A stretch of DNA of 64,000 bases from Lumnitzera littorea (GCA_024138015.1 JAMXBB010000010.1:76815541-76879540); one strand, 5' to 3'; positions 8,711 through 20,724 are shown, counted from the first letter of the stretch. Program-made: numbers and translations. Notes: a model not told the origin generated them from the letters alone.

Positions 8711-9900
8711 CTAAGAAAGTTTTTGTTACCCTCGGAGATGTTTAAGAAATTCATGATCGAAGTAGATGATGAATTCTCTTAATAACAAGTGATGTTACTA
8801 GTTTTGCAGTATCCAAACAAGGGCATAGAACTCCTTGTCTTATGCTAAGTAATTCAAGATAGTTCCTCTAAGTTTCTTGCTGAAATAGGCAATGGGTTGA
8901 TGCTCCTTCATAAGGACAACACCAATATCGACTCTAAACTCATCACATTCTACCATAAAGACTTTCTTTAAATCCAGCAACGTGAGTATTGGAGCAGATG
9001 TCAATTTAGACTTTACACCTTCAAAACTCTTCTGAGCTTTCTCCAACCACATAAACTTAGAGCTCCTCCTGGTCAGTTTGGTTAATGGCACCGTTATGGA
9101 ACTGAAGTTCTAAATAAGTCTCTCATAGAATGAAGCTAGACCATAGAAGCTCCTGAATTTTACAGCATTAGTTAGCGTAAGCCATTCAAGAATAGCTCTA
9201 ACCTTTTCGTCATCAACTCGGACTCCTCCTTCAAAAACAACATACCCTAAGAGTACAACCTCACTTTGGTAGAATACGTATTTCTTTAGATTGCTGAATA
9301 ATCTCTTGGTATGGAGGATGTCAAATAACAATCTTAAATGCTTAACATGGGTGACGAGGTCAGTACTATGAACTAGAATGTCATTGAAATAAACTACAAC
9401 ACATTTTCCAATTAGTGCCATTAGTACATGATCCATGAGCCACATAAAAGTATTTGGTGCATTCACCAGACTAAATGGTATCACCATCCATTCGAATAGA
9501 CCTTCCCTTGTCTTGAAGGTCGTCTTCCATTCATCTCTAAGTCTCATTCGTATTTAGTGGTAGTCATTTTTCAGATCAATCTTTGAAAAGATACAGGCAC
9601 CATGTAACTCATTGAGCATATCATTCAATCGTGGGATCAGATATCGGTACTTAATAGTAATTTTATTGATGGTACGGCTATTAATGCACATTCTCTATGA
9701 CCCATCTTTCTTTGGTACTAATACTGCTAGTATGGTACAGTATGGTACATTGGCTCATGCTTTCTCGGACACATCCACAATCCACTAACTCATTTACTTG
9801 TTTCTTCCACTTGGTTGCTTGCTTGGGTTGAGCCAATAGGTAGGTTGGTTTGGTAGGGCAGCTCCAGGCTAAAGATCAATGCAATGTTCAATGCCTCTTA
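8711..9900 (-). pseudogene. Chromovirus RT and partial RNase H
   Basis: The RT begins with INKITIKYRYLIPRLNDML and FSKIDLKNDYH near 9560-9680, followed by DEWKTTFKTREGLFEWMVIP, NAPNTFMWLMDHVL and a YFND at 9380-9391 where YFDD is expected, so one catalytic aspartate is changed. GVRVDDEKVRAILEWLT and VKFRSFYGLASFYERLI close the RT. RNase H follows: KAQKSFEGVKSKLTSAPIL, VECDEFRVDIGVVLM, HQPIAYFSKKLRG, then after stops KEFYALVWIL, FDHEFLKHLRG and QKLS, cut at 8711. The Tat1 insertion removed the remainder. Stops occur after NYLA, before HHLLL and elsewhere. Confidence 0.85.
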
Positions 9901-10019
9901 AGGGTGGTAAACCTTTCAGCATCTCGGCAGGGAATAAGTCGGCATACTCCTGTAGTAGTGTTCTCACTTCAATAGGTAAGCTTTCGGCTTCTCTCAACTT
10001 CAGTAGTTTCCTAACTAAA

Positions 10020-10560
10020 AGAAGCACACACTTTTTGGCCTTAACTTCTAGGAAAAACTGAGCTCAGTAAATCACTAAGGACTTCCACTGTAGTGATTTG
10101 ACAATCTTTTCTTGTGACTCTTTCACTTCCTTGGGACTCATGGGGGTCAGTATAATCTTCTTCCCATCCTTTTGGAACATGTAGGTGTTCTTATACCAAT
10201 TGTGTAATACTCTCAAGTCAAATAGTGAGGGTCGGTTGAGTAAGATGTACGAATTGCACAGAGGAAGGACATTATACAATAGCTCGTCCTTGTACCTATC
10301 ACAAATGGAAATCGGTACTCTAACCTACTTGACAACAAGTAAGCCTTTTTTCTCGTTTAGCCAGTGAATCTTGTACAGCTTAGGGTATGGAAGGGTAAGC
10401 AATTTCATGGCCTTAACTACCCCTTATACAACTTCCCCTATCAATGATTAATGCACAAAGTTTGCCATTCACTTGGCAATTCGTGTGGAAGAGGTTCTCT
10501 CTTCATTCATGTTCCTTGGAAACAAAAGTACAAAGAGATCGTCGAATGACAAAACAGTAC
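10020..10560 (-). pseudogene. Chromovirus aspartic protease and linker
   Basis: This retropepsin would cleave the polyprotein. The active-site region reads ALIIDRGSC at about 10428-10454, where D-S/T/G-G is expected; the residue after Asp is Arg, so the site is impaired. LPYPKLYKIHWLNEKKG, VPISICDRYKDELLYNVLP and ILLNRPSLFDLRVLHNW follow, which match the well-known ILLGRPWQFD region of plant chromoviruses. MYNVLPLCNSYILLNRPSLF is open from 10279 to 10064. The segment then runs into the RT leader (LPIEVRTLLQEYADLFPAEM). Confidence 0.75.
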
Positions 10561-11640
10561 TTGGCATTAGCCTCAGGTAATGTTAGGGCATGACATCTTG
10601 TTAACTTCCACTTCTTCCTTTCCCTTACTAACACTCTCTACCTCGAAGTGAGGCTTGTCTCCCTTAATCGTCATGATATGTCAGTTCAGACATTGACTAG
10701 CTACGTATTTATCATCAAGACATTTAAAGGACTTGATCTCTCAGGTCTTCTTTCTTGAGCTTTTACCTTGGTCTCTTCGGACCTTAGTTTCTTCGGCTTT
10801 GCCTTCACCTTGGCTCTCTTTAGGTCAGTTTGGCACTTATCCATGGTGTTCCACCTCAAAACTGTTTGATTGTCGGTTATTTCCTAGTCGGCTTGGGATG
10901 CTACTCTTGTTTGGCAGCATTGGCTGGCTACTCAACATTCAGCTAATTTGGTACCGCCTTTGCCTTTTGACTCTCTATGCCAGTTTGATGGCTTCATCTA
11001 GAGTCATAAGACTCTGTAGCTCCATTATGTTACCAATCTCAGTTCTTAGCCCAGAAATGAACTATACTATAGTTCGTATCTCGAGCTCATCAACATCACA
11101 TCGGATCATGAGCAATTGAAACTCCTGAACATGTTTGTCTACTAATCTATTACCTTGTCTCAAGTCTTGGAGATGTCAAAAAGTGTCTTGCTCGTAGTGT
11201 TCAGGATCTAACCTACTTCTCAAGACTCTTTTCACCTCATTCCATGTTTGGACTTCGCATTAGGCTCTCAGGCGAACGTTCTGCAGCTTCATCCATTACA
11301 TTGCTTCATATCTAGAAAATTCCAATGTAGCCACTTAGATTCAAACAACATCTTCATAATTATAAAAATCGAATATCATTTCGATCTTTTCTTCTTTATC
11401 TAGGTAATTGTTAGCATTACCTAACCCATTAAAGCTTGGGATCTATACTTTGAGGTGTTTAGTGCTCCTAAGAGCTCTAAGCTCACGCTTGTCAACTCCC
11501 TCGGATTGCTCTTCCTCCTTATACTCCTTGACTTCATCTAACTTGAGTCTCCTTCTCCCAACTTTGTCAGCATGATGGGGTGGTGCTTGGTTCACAAAAA
11601 TGGGTTCTGGTGCTTGCTGCTCATTCATCTGTCATCTTGG
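10560..11640 (-). pseudogene. Chromovirus gag
   Basis: Gag forms the virus-like particle. Reading on the minus strand: an N-terminal charged block (RRRLKLDEVKEYKEEEQSEG, 11443-11628), PSFNGLGNANNYLDKEEKIE, EVQTWNEVKRVLRSRLDPEH, LRQGNRLVDKHVQEFQLLMI, and MELQSLMTLDEAIKLA. A degenerate CCHC knuckle, KSFKCLDDKYVASQC, lies near 10700-10740 with the first Cys replaced by Ser. Several stops and shifts break the frame. The layout is that of plant chromovirus gag. Confidence 0.72.
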
Positions 11641-12030
11641 CTTATCTCTCATTTCTTGGCCCTGTTCAGTGACAACTTTCTCTTGTAGCCCAGTCTCTAA
11701 GACTCTTTGTACTAGACAGCTAGATTTAGCCACAATAACGATAAGGTCTTATATCTGCTTATTAGTAGTATGTAATGTTTGTTGGGTAACACGACTATGA
11801 CCATAAGCATTTCTCTCGGTATCTTTAATCTCTCCTTGAATACTAGGATTCGATATTCTCAATATAAAGCTTTAGAAGACACCCGTCACATAAGAAATTT
11901 TCCATACTCTCAGAAAATACCAATCGAATAGTGAATTGCAACTTGCTTTGTTCTTCAAAATGAAAATAGAGTATGGCAAACAACAGACTAGTAGGAACTA
12001 TTGCAACATAGCTCTCGATCATAACCTCAA
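11640..12030 (-). other. Chromovirus 5' leader
   Basis: This lies between the primer binding site and gag. It contains no coding similarity that I can support. Confidence 0.45.
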
Positions 12031-12042
12031 GCTTTAATACCA
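12031..12042 (-). promoter_or_regulatory. Primer binding site (tRNA-iMet type)
   Basis: On the minus strand the sequence is TGGTATTAAAGC, two changes from TGGTATCAGAGC, the common initiator-Met primer site. It lies eight bases from the proposed LTR end at 12051 and upstream of gag. Confidence 0.65.
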
Positions 12043-12050
12043 GGATTATA

Positions 12051-12934
12051 TGATGTGCTTAAGAGCTTAGTTATCACTAAGACTTACCGTAAGAGATGAG
12101 AACTAAATGGGTCCTTCGAAGTATTGAAGAAAATAAAATGGTAAGGATGGCGAACTGAATATAGTAGCTAACGTGAAGCTATTCGAAGGATATGACTTAC
12201 CTACGAACACAACAAGACTTGGCACTTCACTTGATGTAACGTACAAGATGATGCTAAGGTCCACCTACCACTAATCTTGAGCTACTTGGTAAGAGTAGAT
12301 AAAAGTGTATGGAAAGGGACTTGAAGAGGAATGTCTCGTAAGGACTAAGTATATTTAAAATTTCTACAAGGAATGTAAGATGATTCCGGTTACAAAGAGA
12401 AGGGACTATTTATAGTAAGTCCCTTGGGCAACATTACAAATAAAGAAAATTACAAAAAGGAATTCATGAGAAGAGATTTCTAGTATATACGAAAAGGGGT
12501 AAATGAGACAAATGAAAAAAAGGGAAAAATAGTACAGTATTAAGCGAAAGGACAGGTGGTAATGAGATATTGGTTCTATACTGGCAGCAAATGTAAGCAT
12601 CGCTGTGTAGAAGTAAGAGAGATAGTAGGCTGAAGGGTAGGGGTCGACGTGAAGGGAATCTCATCATTAGGCAAGTGGGCCTCAGGACTTGGCACTAGAT
12701 TGGTCTGCCTCGACACTCAACTTCTTGGCCTCGTCATTTTATGGATAATGTTCTGCACTTGGAGCTTAACAAAGCAGGGTATGGCCAAGATTAGTCCTCA
12801 AGAAGTTCTTCCATTGTTCTCCTATAAGTTGTGCCTTATCCTCGACGAGCTGATCAGAGACAATTCTTTTGGTGAGTTATTGAAGGCCTCGAAGGTGCAT
12901 GCGAGTGAGAGGACTAGTGGTTAGCAGTCTATCA
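12051..12934 (-). repeat. 5' LTR of the chromovirus-like element
   Basis: Proposed ends on the minus strand are TGATAGACTGC (from 12934) and GCACATCA (to 12051), an 884-bp LTR with TGAT/ATCA terminal inverted bases. The 3' boundary is fixed by the neighbouring primer binding site; the 5' boundary is chosen for its TG start and is less certain. TATAAATA occurs inside. Confidence 0.55.
12407..12414 (-). promoter_or_regulatory. TATA box of the chromovirus LTR
   Basis: TATAAATA on the minus strand lies inside an imperfect palindrome, GGGACTTACTATAAATAGTC, with leader sequence downstream towards the primer site. Confidence 0.5.
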
Positions 12935-13541
12935 TAAATAGTCAAACCTTTTCTTAAGAAGTTCGATCAAAATCAGCTGATTCAATCTTCATGATCATCA
13001 GCTTTCTGTCATGAACCTAATTGATCTTGGAATGGAGTACATGAAGCTTTGTTGGTGATCTCGTCATCAAAGAATTAAGGAAAGTAACTCAATACATTAA
13101 ATGCCATCTCCTTTGGGTAGAAAAAATCAATGTTTCAGATTTTTGGCCTCTCTTATAAACTATTTATGGTTTTGATTGAACTTCCTTTTAGCTTTCTCTG
13201 GTCAGACCTTGGCCTTTATCCCTAATCGAGTAATAACCATCTACTGTGAGGTGTTTGCTCCTCCAAATGTAGCCTTGCCTTGAAAAATAGATAACAAATC
13301 TCCCCAGTGAGGAGGATGAATTTGTAATAAAGTATTTTAAAGAGTGTTGTTAGTTATCATTGTTCTATAGCTCGCTTTTATCTTCACTTATGTTTACAGT
13401 GTATAGGATTTGTTTGAGTGAAGTAAGAGAATAGGATCTTTTGATGGAGTGAGGAAAAGTATTGGAGGCTAGTCTAATGTCAACGATCGCTAGGGATACC
13501 AACTTTGCTGGTAGAAAATGAAAATTAAACTACAATAATAT
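12935..13541 (-). other. Tat2 3' UTR fragment
   Basis: About 600 bp follow the integrase stop on the minus strand before the chromovirus LTR. I see no coding similarity and no copy of the 80-bp repeat of Tat1 here, though only the proximal part remains. Confidence 0.45.
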
Positions 13542-14700
13542 TTAAGATTGTTGGTATTCTTGTGTTCCAAGTAAGAAATTTCGTTGATTTTCATGGTAGT
13601 GTAATTTTACTTCATCAGTATTTACAGGGTTCCTCAAATTTAGACTGCCAATTTGTAGTAAAACTAAAGCCCCTCTAAGCAACACTTGTTTTACAATATA
13701 AGAACCTCCGTAATTAGGAGTAAATTTCCCTATAGGGTCTTGTACATTGGTGAGAGCTTTTCTTAACACCACATCACCTTGTTTAAAATTCTATGGTTGC
13801 ACTTTCTTGTTAAAAGCTCGAGCCATTCTTTGCTAACAACATTTATTATGACATAGGGCTCTCAACCTTTATTCATCAGTTAAGTTCAATTGCTTGATGT
13901 GTTTCGTTACCCAATTGGCTTCATCTAATTATGTTTCTAATAGCACTTTGAAAGATGGGATTTCGACTTCCACTAACAGTTCTGCTTTAGTGCCATATAC
14001 TAAGGAGTAGGGTATTACTCCTATCGATGTTCTAACAAAAGTCCGGTTAGTTATCAGTGCAAATGGTAGCATCTCATGCCAATCTTTATATATAATCGCC
14101 ATCTTTTCAATGATTCTCTTAAGATTTTTGTTAGCCACTTTAATAGCCCCATTCATTTGGGGTTGATAGGGGGTAGAGTTCCTGTGGACGATCTTGAATT
14201 GTCGGTACGACTTTGATACAACTTTGTTGTTGAGATTTGTGCCATTATCGGAAATGATAGTTTTAGGAGTTCCATATCAAGCCAAGATGTCTCTTTTGAT
14301 GAATTTGACCACTACTCCTTTGGTGACATTTGAGTAACATGAGGCTTCATCTCATCTAGTGAAATAGTCGATGGTTACCAGTATAAAATGATAACCATTG
14401 GATGCCTTTGGAGTGATTAGGTCGATGATATCTATACCTTAGATTAAGAATGCCATGGTACAGATAGCGTATGTAACTCTTGAGGTGGAGCGTTTATCTT
14501 GTTCGCAAAAACTTAGCGCAAGTGGTAGTGCTTGACATGTTGGATGGAGTCACTCTACATAGTTGACTAATAATATCCCAGCCTCATAATCTTTTTAGCA
14601 AGCATGTAGCCATTCATGTAGGCGCTGCATACTCCTTCATGTACTTCTTTCATCAAAACTTTGACTTCTTTTTTACCTACACACCTTAAAAGTGTACAAT
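13542..14700 (-). pseudogene. Integrase domain, Tat2
   Basis: The order on the minus strand is a degraded finger region, a core with VKFIKRDILA, YGTPKTIISDNGTNLNNKVV, NSTPYQPQMNGAIKVANKNL and WHEMLPFALITNRTFVRTS, and a C-terminal part with GKFTPNYGGSYIVKQVLLRG ending HYHENQRNFLLGTQEYQQS at 13542. The second core Asp (SDNG) is present, while the Glu normally in AVEAANKN is Lys in IKVANKN, so the active site is broken. Several stops separate the blocks. Confidence 0.85.
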
Positions 14701-14859
14701 CAAATGATTGCTGATATAAGGTGGATTCATTTATTAAGAGCTAGGTAGCCAACTCTTGATTGTCTTTCTTTCCTTCTTTTCAGCCTTATTAGGGTACATA
14801 CCTTGTTGTAAGAACATTTTGATATCATGGTACTAAGGCCTTTCATCATGTACACCTTC

Positions 14860-15380
14860 AATTATTAGAAAAAAGGCAAGTTTCTCTTCAATTTCAATTT
14901 CAAGTGGTTGAGTAGCTAATGCATCAGCAAATTGGTTTTAAGTCTTCGAGGATATATGTGAATGCAATTTCTTCAAATCTTTCTATTGAGTCAATCGAGT
15001 GTTGGTGGTAAGGCACCAGTTTAGGGTCTTTCGTCTTCTATTCACCTCAAGCCTAGAAAATAATTAGTGAAGAATCTCCATATACTTTTAATTCTTGTAT
15101 CTCTTTATCCAAGGCCATTTTGAGTTCCAAAATCTACACCTCATATTCAGCAATATTGTTGGTATATGGGAAAATTAACCTTATAGCAACTACAAACTGT
15201 ATACCTTCTAGGGATACTAGTATTGCCCTAATTTCACACCTAAAAACATTTGTAGCTCCATCAAAGAACATATTCCATTTCAGGAGTTTTTCATTCATTT
15301 CTTTATCGGAATCATTTTCAGCTACCTAGATATCCTTATTAAGAAATCTGACTTGCACCTCTTATGGAGTGACTTTAGGG
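14860..15380 (-). pseudogene. Second RNase H domain, Tat2
   Basis: The minus strand reads WNMFFDGATNVF with the first catalytic Asp, then IRAILVSLEGIQFVVAIRLI, YTNNIAEYEV with the Glu, and IQELKVYGDSSLII with the next Asp, followed by DPKLVPYHQH. The three key acidic residues are retained although stops interrupt the frame. This repeats the Tat-type layout of Tat1. Confidence 0.8.
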
Positions 15381-15850
15381 GGGTCCTTTGCCAATTGATT
15401 TGCCAAGGCTTACCTCTTGACTAAATGTTGATTCACATAGGTGATATCAAACTCTAATAATAACATTTGCCACTTTGAGATCTTGTCAATCAGGATTGGT
15501 TTCTTTGCTAAATACCTTAAGGGATCATGTTGTATCAGTTACTTAATTTGGTAATAAAGTTTATATTGTTTGAGTCGATGCATAATCTAAACTAGTGCAC
15601 AATGCGTTCTTTCAATTTTAGAGTATTTTTGCTCCCCCTCTATAAATTTCTTGCTCAAGTATTATACAACTTACTCTTTTCCTTCTTCATCTTTTTGGCT
15701 AAGCATACACCTTATGGACTTTAGTAATATAGTGAGGTATAGAAATAATGACCTCTTGAGTTTCGGAGCTACTAGAACTGGAGTTCATAAGGTATTTTTT
15801 GATTGTTGTAAAAGCTTCTTCACACTCTTCATCCTACCTTATATAGTTAT
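15380..15850 (-). pseudogene. Primary RNase H domain, Tat2
   Basis: The minus strand carries a SKKFIEGEQKYSK-like block near 15640-15660, a degenerate LVxIMHRLKQYKLYYQIK, HDPLRYLAKKPILIDKISKW and LEFDITYVNQH. The N-terminal half is too decayed to place the catalytic residues. Confidence 0.65.
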
Positions 15851-16815
15851 ATCAACATTCTTTTTCATTAATTTGAATAAAGTGCGGCATTTGTCTGTAA
15901 GTTGAGATATGAATTGGGTTATGTAGTTCAAATGACCCAATAAACCTCTGAATTGGAGAGTATTGCTTTGACTTTATCAAGATCTACTTCAATACCCCTT
16001 TGGTTGATTATGAAGCTCAACAATTTTCCTAAAGTTAACTTGAAAGTACACTTCTTCGGATTCAGCTTCAACTGAAACTTCCCCAATCTATCAAACCAAC
16101 TTCCTTTAGTTATCCATGTGATTCTCCCCTTTCTTAGGATTTTGCAATCATATCATCAATGTATACTTGTACCTCTTTGTGCATCATGTCATGAAAGCTT
16201 GTAGTCATCACTTTTTAGTAAGTTGCCCAAGTGTTTTTGAGTCTGAATAGTATCACCTTATAGTAAAATGTGCCCTAAGTAATAATGAAGGTAGTCTTAG
16301 TCTTATCTTCCTCGAACATTTTGATCTGATCGTACCTAGGGATGCCATCTATAAATGAGAGAAGATGGTTTCTGGTGGTATTGTCTATCAAAACATTGAT
16401 ATGGGGCAAAGGAAAGCCATCTTTAGATGTTGCTTGATTGAGGTCTTAATAATTTACGCAAACTTTGACTTTCCCATTCTTTTTCATTACAGGCACAATA
16501 TTAACTACCTATTAGGGATAATTAGAGACTTCGATGAAATTGACATCAAGTAGCTTCTTAACTTCTTCCTTGATTTTTAATAGGATGTTAGGTCAAAATC
16601 TTCTTGACTTTTGCTTTTTAGGCTTGATGTCTTCTTATGAGGGTGGGTGATGGACTAAAAACCTGGGCATATCTTCATAAGACCATGTGAAGACATCTTA
16701 CTAGTCAGATAATAGAGTAAATAATTCTGCTTTATGCTCTTCTTTCAAGTTTAGTCTAATCTTTAAATTCTTTAGGTTATCATTAGCCTCTATATTAATT
16801 GTTTCAGTTAGCTCA
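15850..16815 (-). pseudogene. Reverse transcriptase domain, Tat2 (C-terminal part of split pol)
   Basis: Reading on the minus strand from the breakpoint: ELTETINIEANDNLKNLKIR starts the block at 16810, followed by a decayed RT with an intact YIDD at 16152-16163 in VQVYIDDMIAKS and a GIEVDLDKVKA-like block near 15960-16000. The N-terminal part of the same pol lies beyond the inserted LTR at 20555-20724. Numerous stops and small deletions break it. Confidence 0.8.
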
Positions 16816-16816
16816 T
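16812..16816. repeat. Target site duplication, left copy (LTR-A insertion)
   Basis: CTCAT at 16812-16816 reappears at 20556-20560. With TG...CA ends the duplicated 5-mers are GCTCA (16811-16815) and ACTCA (20555-20559), differing by one G-to-A change. The flanks join to restore the conserved NELTETIN block of Tat2 pol. Confidence 0.7.
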
Positions 16817-19800
16817 GTCACACTCCGAAAAGGTGGAGTTGTAATAGTCTCGCCATGTGAGTCATTTTAAGATAGAAACTAACCTTACAGTTGTTATCTT
16901 AGACTTAGTTCACACTAGGTGTACTTGACTCTATCCTTTTGAAGCGTCAAATTCGATTTCTGTTTGATATAAACTTGTGGAGTCATCTTTTGAAATAATT
17001 TGTTAGAAATAAATTTATAATTTGACCTTATGAAAGAGTGATAGTAAATCCCATTGTACCTATCATTTCATATACAAATTAGAATATTGAAAACTACCGA
17101 GCCCCTTGGGGAGTCCTGTGTAGTTTTCCTTAAAAGATAAGAAAGCTATTACTAAAGGCAATAATTAGCAATTTCTTATTTTATCTTACTCCCTATCTTG
17201 GTTTACTGGTGTTATGGTTTTAGGTAGGCATTTGTAATCCATTTGGAACTTACAAAAGGAATTGTAGGGTAATGAGTGATACTTGCTCAATAAGTAGGGT
17301 AGAAACAGAAGTATGCATTCAATACATCACAAGTAGGCTTTTCAACCAAATTAGTTAGATGCAATGCCTATACAAGCAAATGCCATCGCACGACATTATC
17401 TAGTTCATCGTGAGATTAGAGAAATTTCGCCTACTTTAATTTAGGTTAAGAAGATTGATGTCGTATACTAGCGAATCGAGACCAAACTAGGGTTTGTGCA
17501 ATGGAGAACACCCTCTTCCTGTAACTACCTTCGAAGCACGATCCCAACCTTGCTGTGACTTCTTCTCTTGTCACTTAGTTCGGTTAAGGGTAGCGGAAGA
17601 ACCATTTCAACTATCCTCATCGAAGGAAGTCTATGTTTGGCCTAAGAATCCTAGCTGTTACCTCTAGTGTATTACGATGCATATCAAGTTAGATGCTAAA
17701 TTGAGTTTGATTTAGATTATTTTTAAGGTAATCAACCAAGCTCAAATAATTCAAGTATAATATTCATGAAACAACCATAACATGGAGCTCAACTCCTATC
17801 ACATCAAATAGACACTCAACCACAAGCGTTGCATATGCAAAACAACTAACTACAATTATAAGCCAATATCCCGAAATGTTGTAAAGCATTAATCCTACTT
17901 ACTGTACAAAAGCTCACTTTGACAAATCTGGAACGTCAAGGCCTTACTCACTCGAAAGTCTTATATATATATCAAAGCTCATATTTAGTTTTCGTACGAT
18001 TTACGAAAACCTTAGGCTTTTATCTAGTGTTTAGTTGAGATATTATTTATACAGTTATCCAGTAAAGTTTCATATATATATTTATATACATACACATTAT
18101 ACATATACCTATATATATATTTTAAGTATTTTATTTTATTATATAGGTTTTAGAAATTTACTTAATAATATTTAATATATGCAATTTATTGTTACTTATA
18201 CTATATCGTTTCAATTATATTGAAATGTATTTACAATTGTTTATATTATGCTTTAATTATAAAAAGATTATTGTAGGATGATATTTTCCGTAATATTATA
18301 GAAAATATTTGATTTATTACCTAAAGTGTTTCAATTTTTGTAAGGTTAGTATCGTGGAGTTTGTATGAACTCGACTATACGTGTTGCGTGTTTATTTAAA
18401 AGATTGTCTTTAAGGGTGTTTCTAATTTTAGTATACAAACAAAGCTATATAACGACCAATATCATATTGATATCGTATTATGTAATGAAAAAATATATTT
18501 CCACACAATTTTGCAACAAAATATAATAGATCATATATACTCAAATTTACGGAAGTAATGATATTAAATTAATAAGAGTATAAAGTTCAATTTTAATAGT
18601 TCTAGTAAATGATTATTACTAGAGATTCACTTATTTTAAAAATCGGTTTTAATGATATACAAGTCTTATAGCTATCAATATTTTAAGTTTATAGTTACAA
18701 AAGAATGAAACGGTATAGATGAAACATTCCATTTAGGAAAATAATAAGATAATGGATGTCTGTTTTCTATAACCATTAAATATATATAAAAAAAAAACAA
18801 CACTTATAATTTATAAAAACAAGGTTACTTGAGAGTATCGAACACCGAAAAATAAATCTTTTAATCCTCTTTTCTTCTTCTTCTCCTACTTCTTTTTTCT
18901 TTTCCTTTTCTTTTTCTTTTCTTTTTTTTTTTCCTCTCTCGCCATTTCTCTCTCTCTCTCTTCCCCTCTCTTCTCTTTCTCTCTCCCCCTCTTCTCTCTT
19001 TCTATTATGCTTCCTTTTGGCACAAATGGCTCCAAGCCATTTTATATCGATAAGCATTTCATCGGCATATGTATGGTGGTTAGCTTAATTCTCTCTCTTT
19101 TTTAATTATATAATTAAGTTATATTATAATTTATTTAATATTTATCCTAATTTTTAGAATATTTAAACAATATTCTTTCTTTTTATCACCATCATTATTA
19201 ATAAAAAATAATTCATGGTCGAAATTTTCTTTTCTTGTGTATCATTATTTCAGGTGAGTTTTAATATAATTATTAGTAAAAATATCAGTAAAATATAATA
19301 TATAGTTAAGTTGTACTAATTATTTAGGATTTATTTATACACATCTTATATAACAATTTACCTACCAATATTAATTAGTAAGATCATGTAATTGAATCTA
19401 AAAGATTTATCCTAAGTTATATATAAAATTATGAAATTCTATGTTATAGCGATTGGATCTGTTAAACTTAATATTTCTAAGAAAGTTTCATATAAATGAG
19501 CTTATATTGAAATATTAAAACTATACGATTACTTCATTTAAATTTTCTCCTATTCATAAGAGTTCAATTTAATTCCATAAACACTATCATAAATCATAAT
19601 TTCTAGAGTATCTCTTAAGCATTAAAATTTTCAACTAATTTCTTATTAATTTATATGGTTATATATCTATGTTTAGATGTAATTCAGATATTGTCATACT
19701 TATGAATGCTTCCAATCAATATTGAAGAAGGGATATTCAACCAATAAGGTTTATACTAATTTAATTACTTTTACATATTATCTTGTGTCATTAATAATAT

Positions 19801-20554
19801 TATTATACTTATTATTCTCTTATCAAGATTTATATTCTTGTAGTTTCTTGTAGTTAGTAGTATCATTAGTATAAACTATTTTATACCTGTTGACCTAACT
19901 TATAAATATATTTTTCTATAAAAGCTATAAACTACTTAAACGTAAGTAAGACAGAGTCATGTGGCATTACGTATTATGTATTTTTAAACTTTCGAGTTAA
20001 TTTATAGGTATATTTATTATATATAGTAAGTATATTTATGAAAATACATATATATTCATATAGTCTATTATGCTATATTATTTCCTTTTATAACTTAATT
20101 AACTTAGCTTTAGGGCATCGTTGCATTTTGGGCTCGATTTTAAGGTTCTGACGAGTTTTATGCTATATTGAATAACTATACTTCTAAGGCTAAAATTATA
20201 TTTGTAGGATGTTTTTTTAAAATCTAACTTTACTGAGTTACATCATCTAAATCGGAGAAATTTTTTTGAAAGCCTTAAATCTAAGTGTGGTTGTCATAAA
20301 TACGACTTTAGGGGCTCACATAAAATAAATCTTGACTACTTTGATTATATTTTTGATATTTTATTATATTTTTGACTTCTAAGCCTACGAGAATTCCTCA
20401 ATTAGGATTATCATGTTCTTCATAAGTTTCTAGCCTAATCAAGTTACTTTCTTGAAAGCCTTAAATCAATTGTTGACCCTAATTGTATAAGAATAGGGTC
20501 TTACCTTAATATTTAGATGTTCATATGCAAATTGCTAATTTCTGGGATATCACA
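16816..20554 (-). mobile_element. LTR-A: long solo-LTR-like insertion in Tat2 pol
   Basis: This 3739-bp insertion has ends TGTCACACTCC at 16816 and GGGATATCACA at 20554, so on the minus strand it reads TGTGATATCCC...GAGTGTGACA, a typical LTR pair of ends. It is flanked by a 5-bp target duplication and splits the pol of Tat2 inside a conserved motif. It has no readable retroviral protein, so a solo LTR is the simplest view; LTRs of this size occur in some plant gypsy lineages. A CT-rich run lies at 18880-19000. A diverged relative of its left third starts at 53614. Confidence 0.72.
18870..19010. repeat. CT-rich low-complexity tract
   Basis: The plus strand is almost entirely C and T (TTTTCTTTTCC and CTCTCTCTCTCTT words). 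The Arg/Glu/Lys-rich minus-strand frame through it is a compositional artefact. It lies inside the solo-LTR-like insertion. Confidence 0.75.
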
Positions 20555-20724
20555 ACTCATTAATGGAAATTCTACCTGGTTCATGTTTTTCCTAACTCTC
20601 TTGTGTTTCATTGTGGTCATGAACATCATTCCCAACGACTAAATGGGTACACTTGGAAGTGATATTAATATCTTCATTATCTACTTGTGTGAGGTATTCC
20701 TGGCATTCATTAAGAGCATTGGAT
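20555..20724 (-). pseudogene. N-terminal fragment of Tat2 pol
   Basis: On the minus strand the fragment reads SNALNECQEYLTQVDNEDIN, CTHLVVGNDVHDHNE and KHEPGRISINEL, aligning with SNEPSENQEYLAQVENENID and HELGRITIDEP in Tat1. It is the first exon-like block of pol after the acceptor-like ATCCAATG and is cut off from the rest of pol by the LTR-A insertion. Confidence 0.82.

Larger units (their letters stand above)
8711..12934 (-). mobile_element. Chromovirus-like Ty3/gypsy element, 5' part
   Basis: On the minus strand this element reads 5' LTR, iMet-type primer binding site, gag, protease, RT and the start of RNase H, and then stops abruptly at 8711 where Tat1 begins. Its missing integrase and 3' LTR should lie left of Tat1, outside the window. 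The RT and protease-linker motifs resemble plant Reina/CRM-type chromoviruses; the chromodomain would be at the missing integrase end, so the lineage call is inference. All frames are interrupted. Confidence 0.8.

Noticed and set aside
10733..11119. 128-codon plus-strand frame
   Set aside because: It is the antisense shadow of the chromovirus gag on the minus strand.
18776..19057. Minus-strand frame rich in Arg, Glu and Lys, like a nuclear protein
   Set aside because: It is a CT-rich simple tract read on the other strand.
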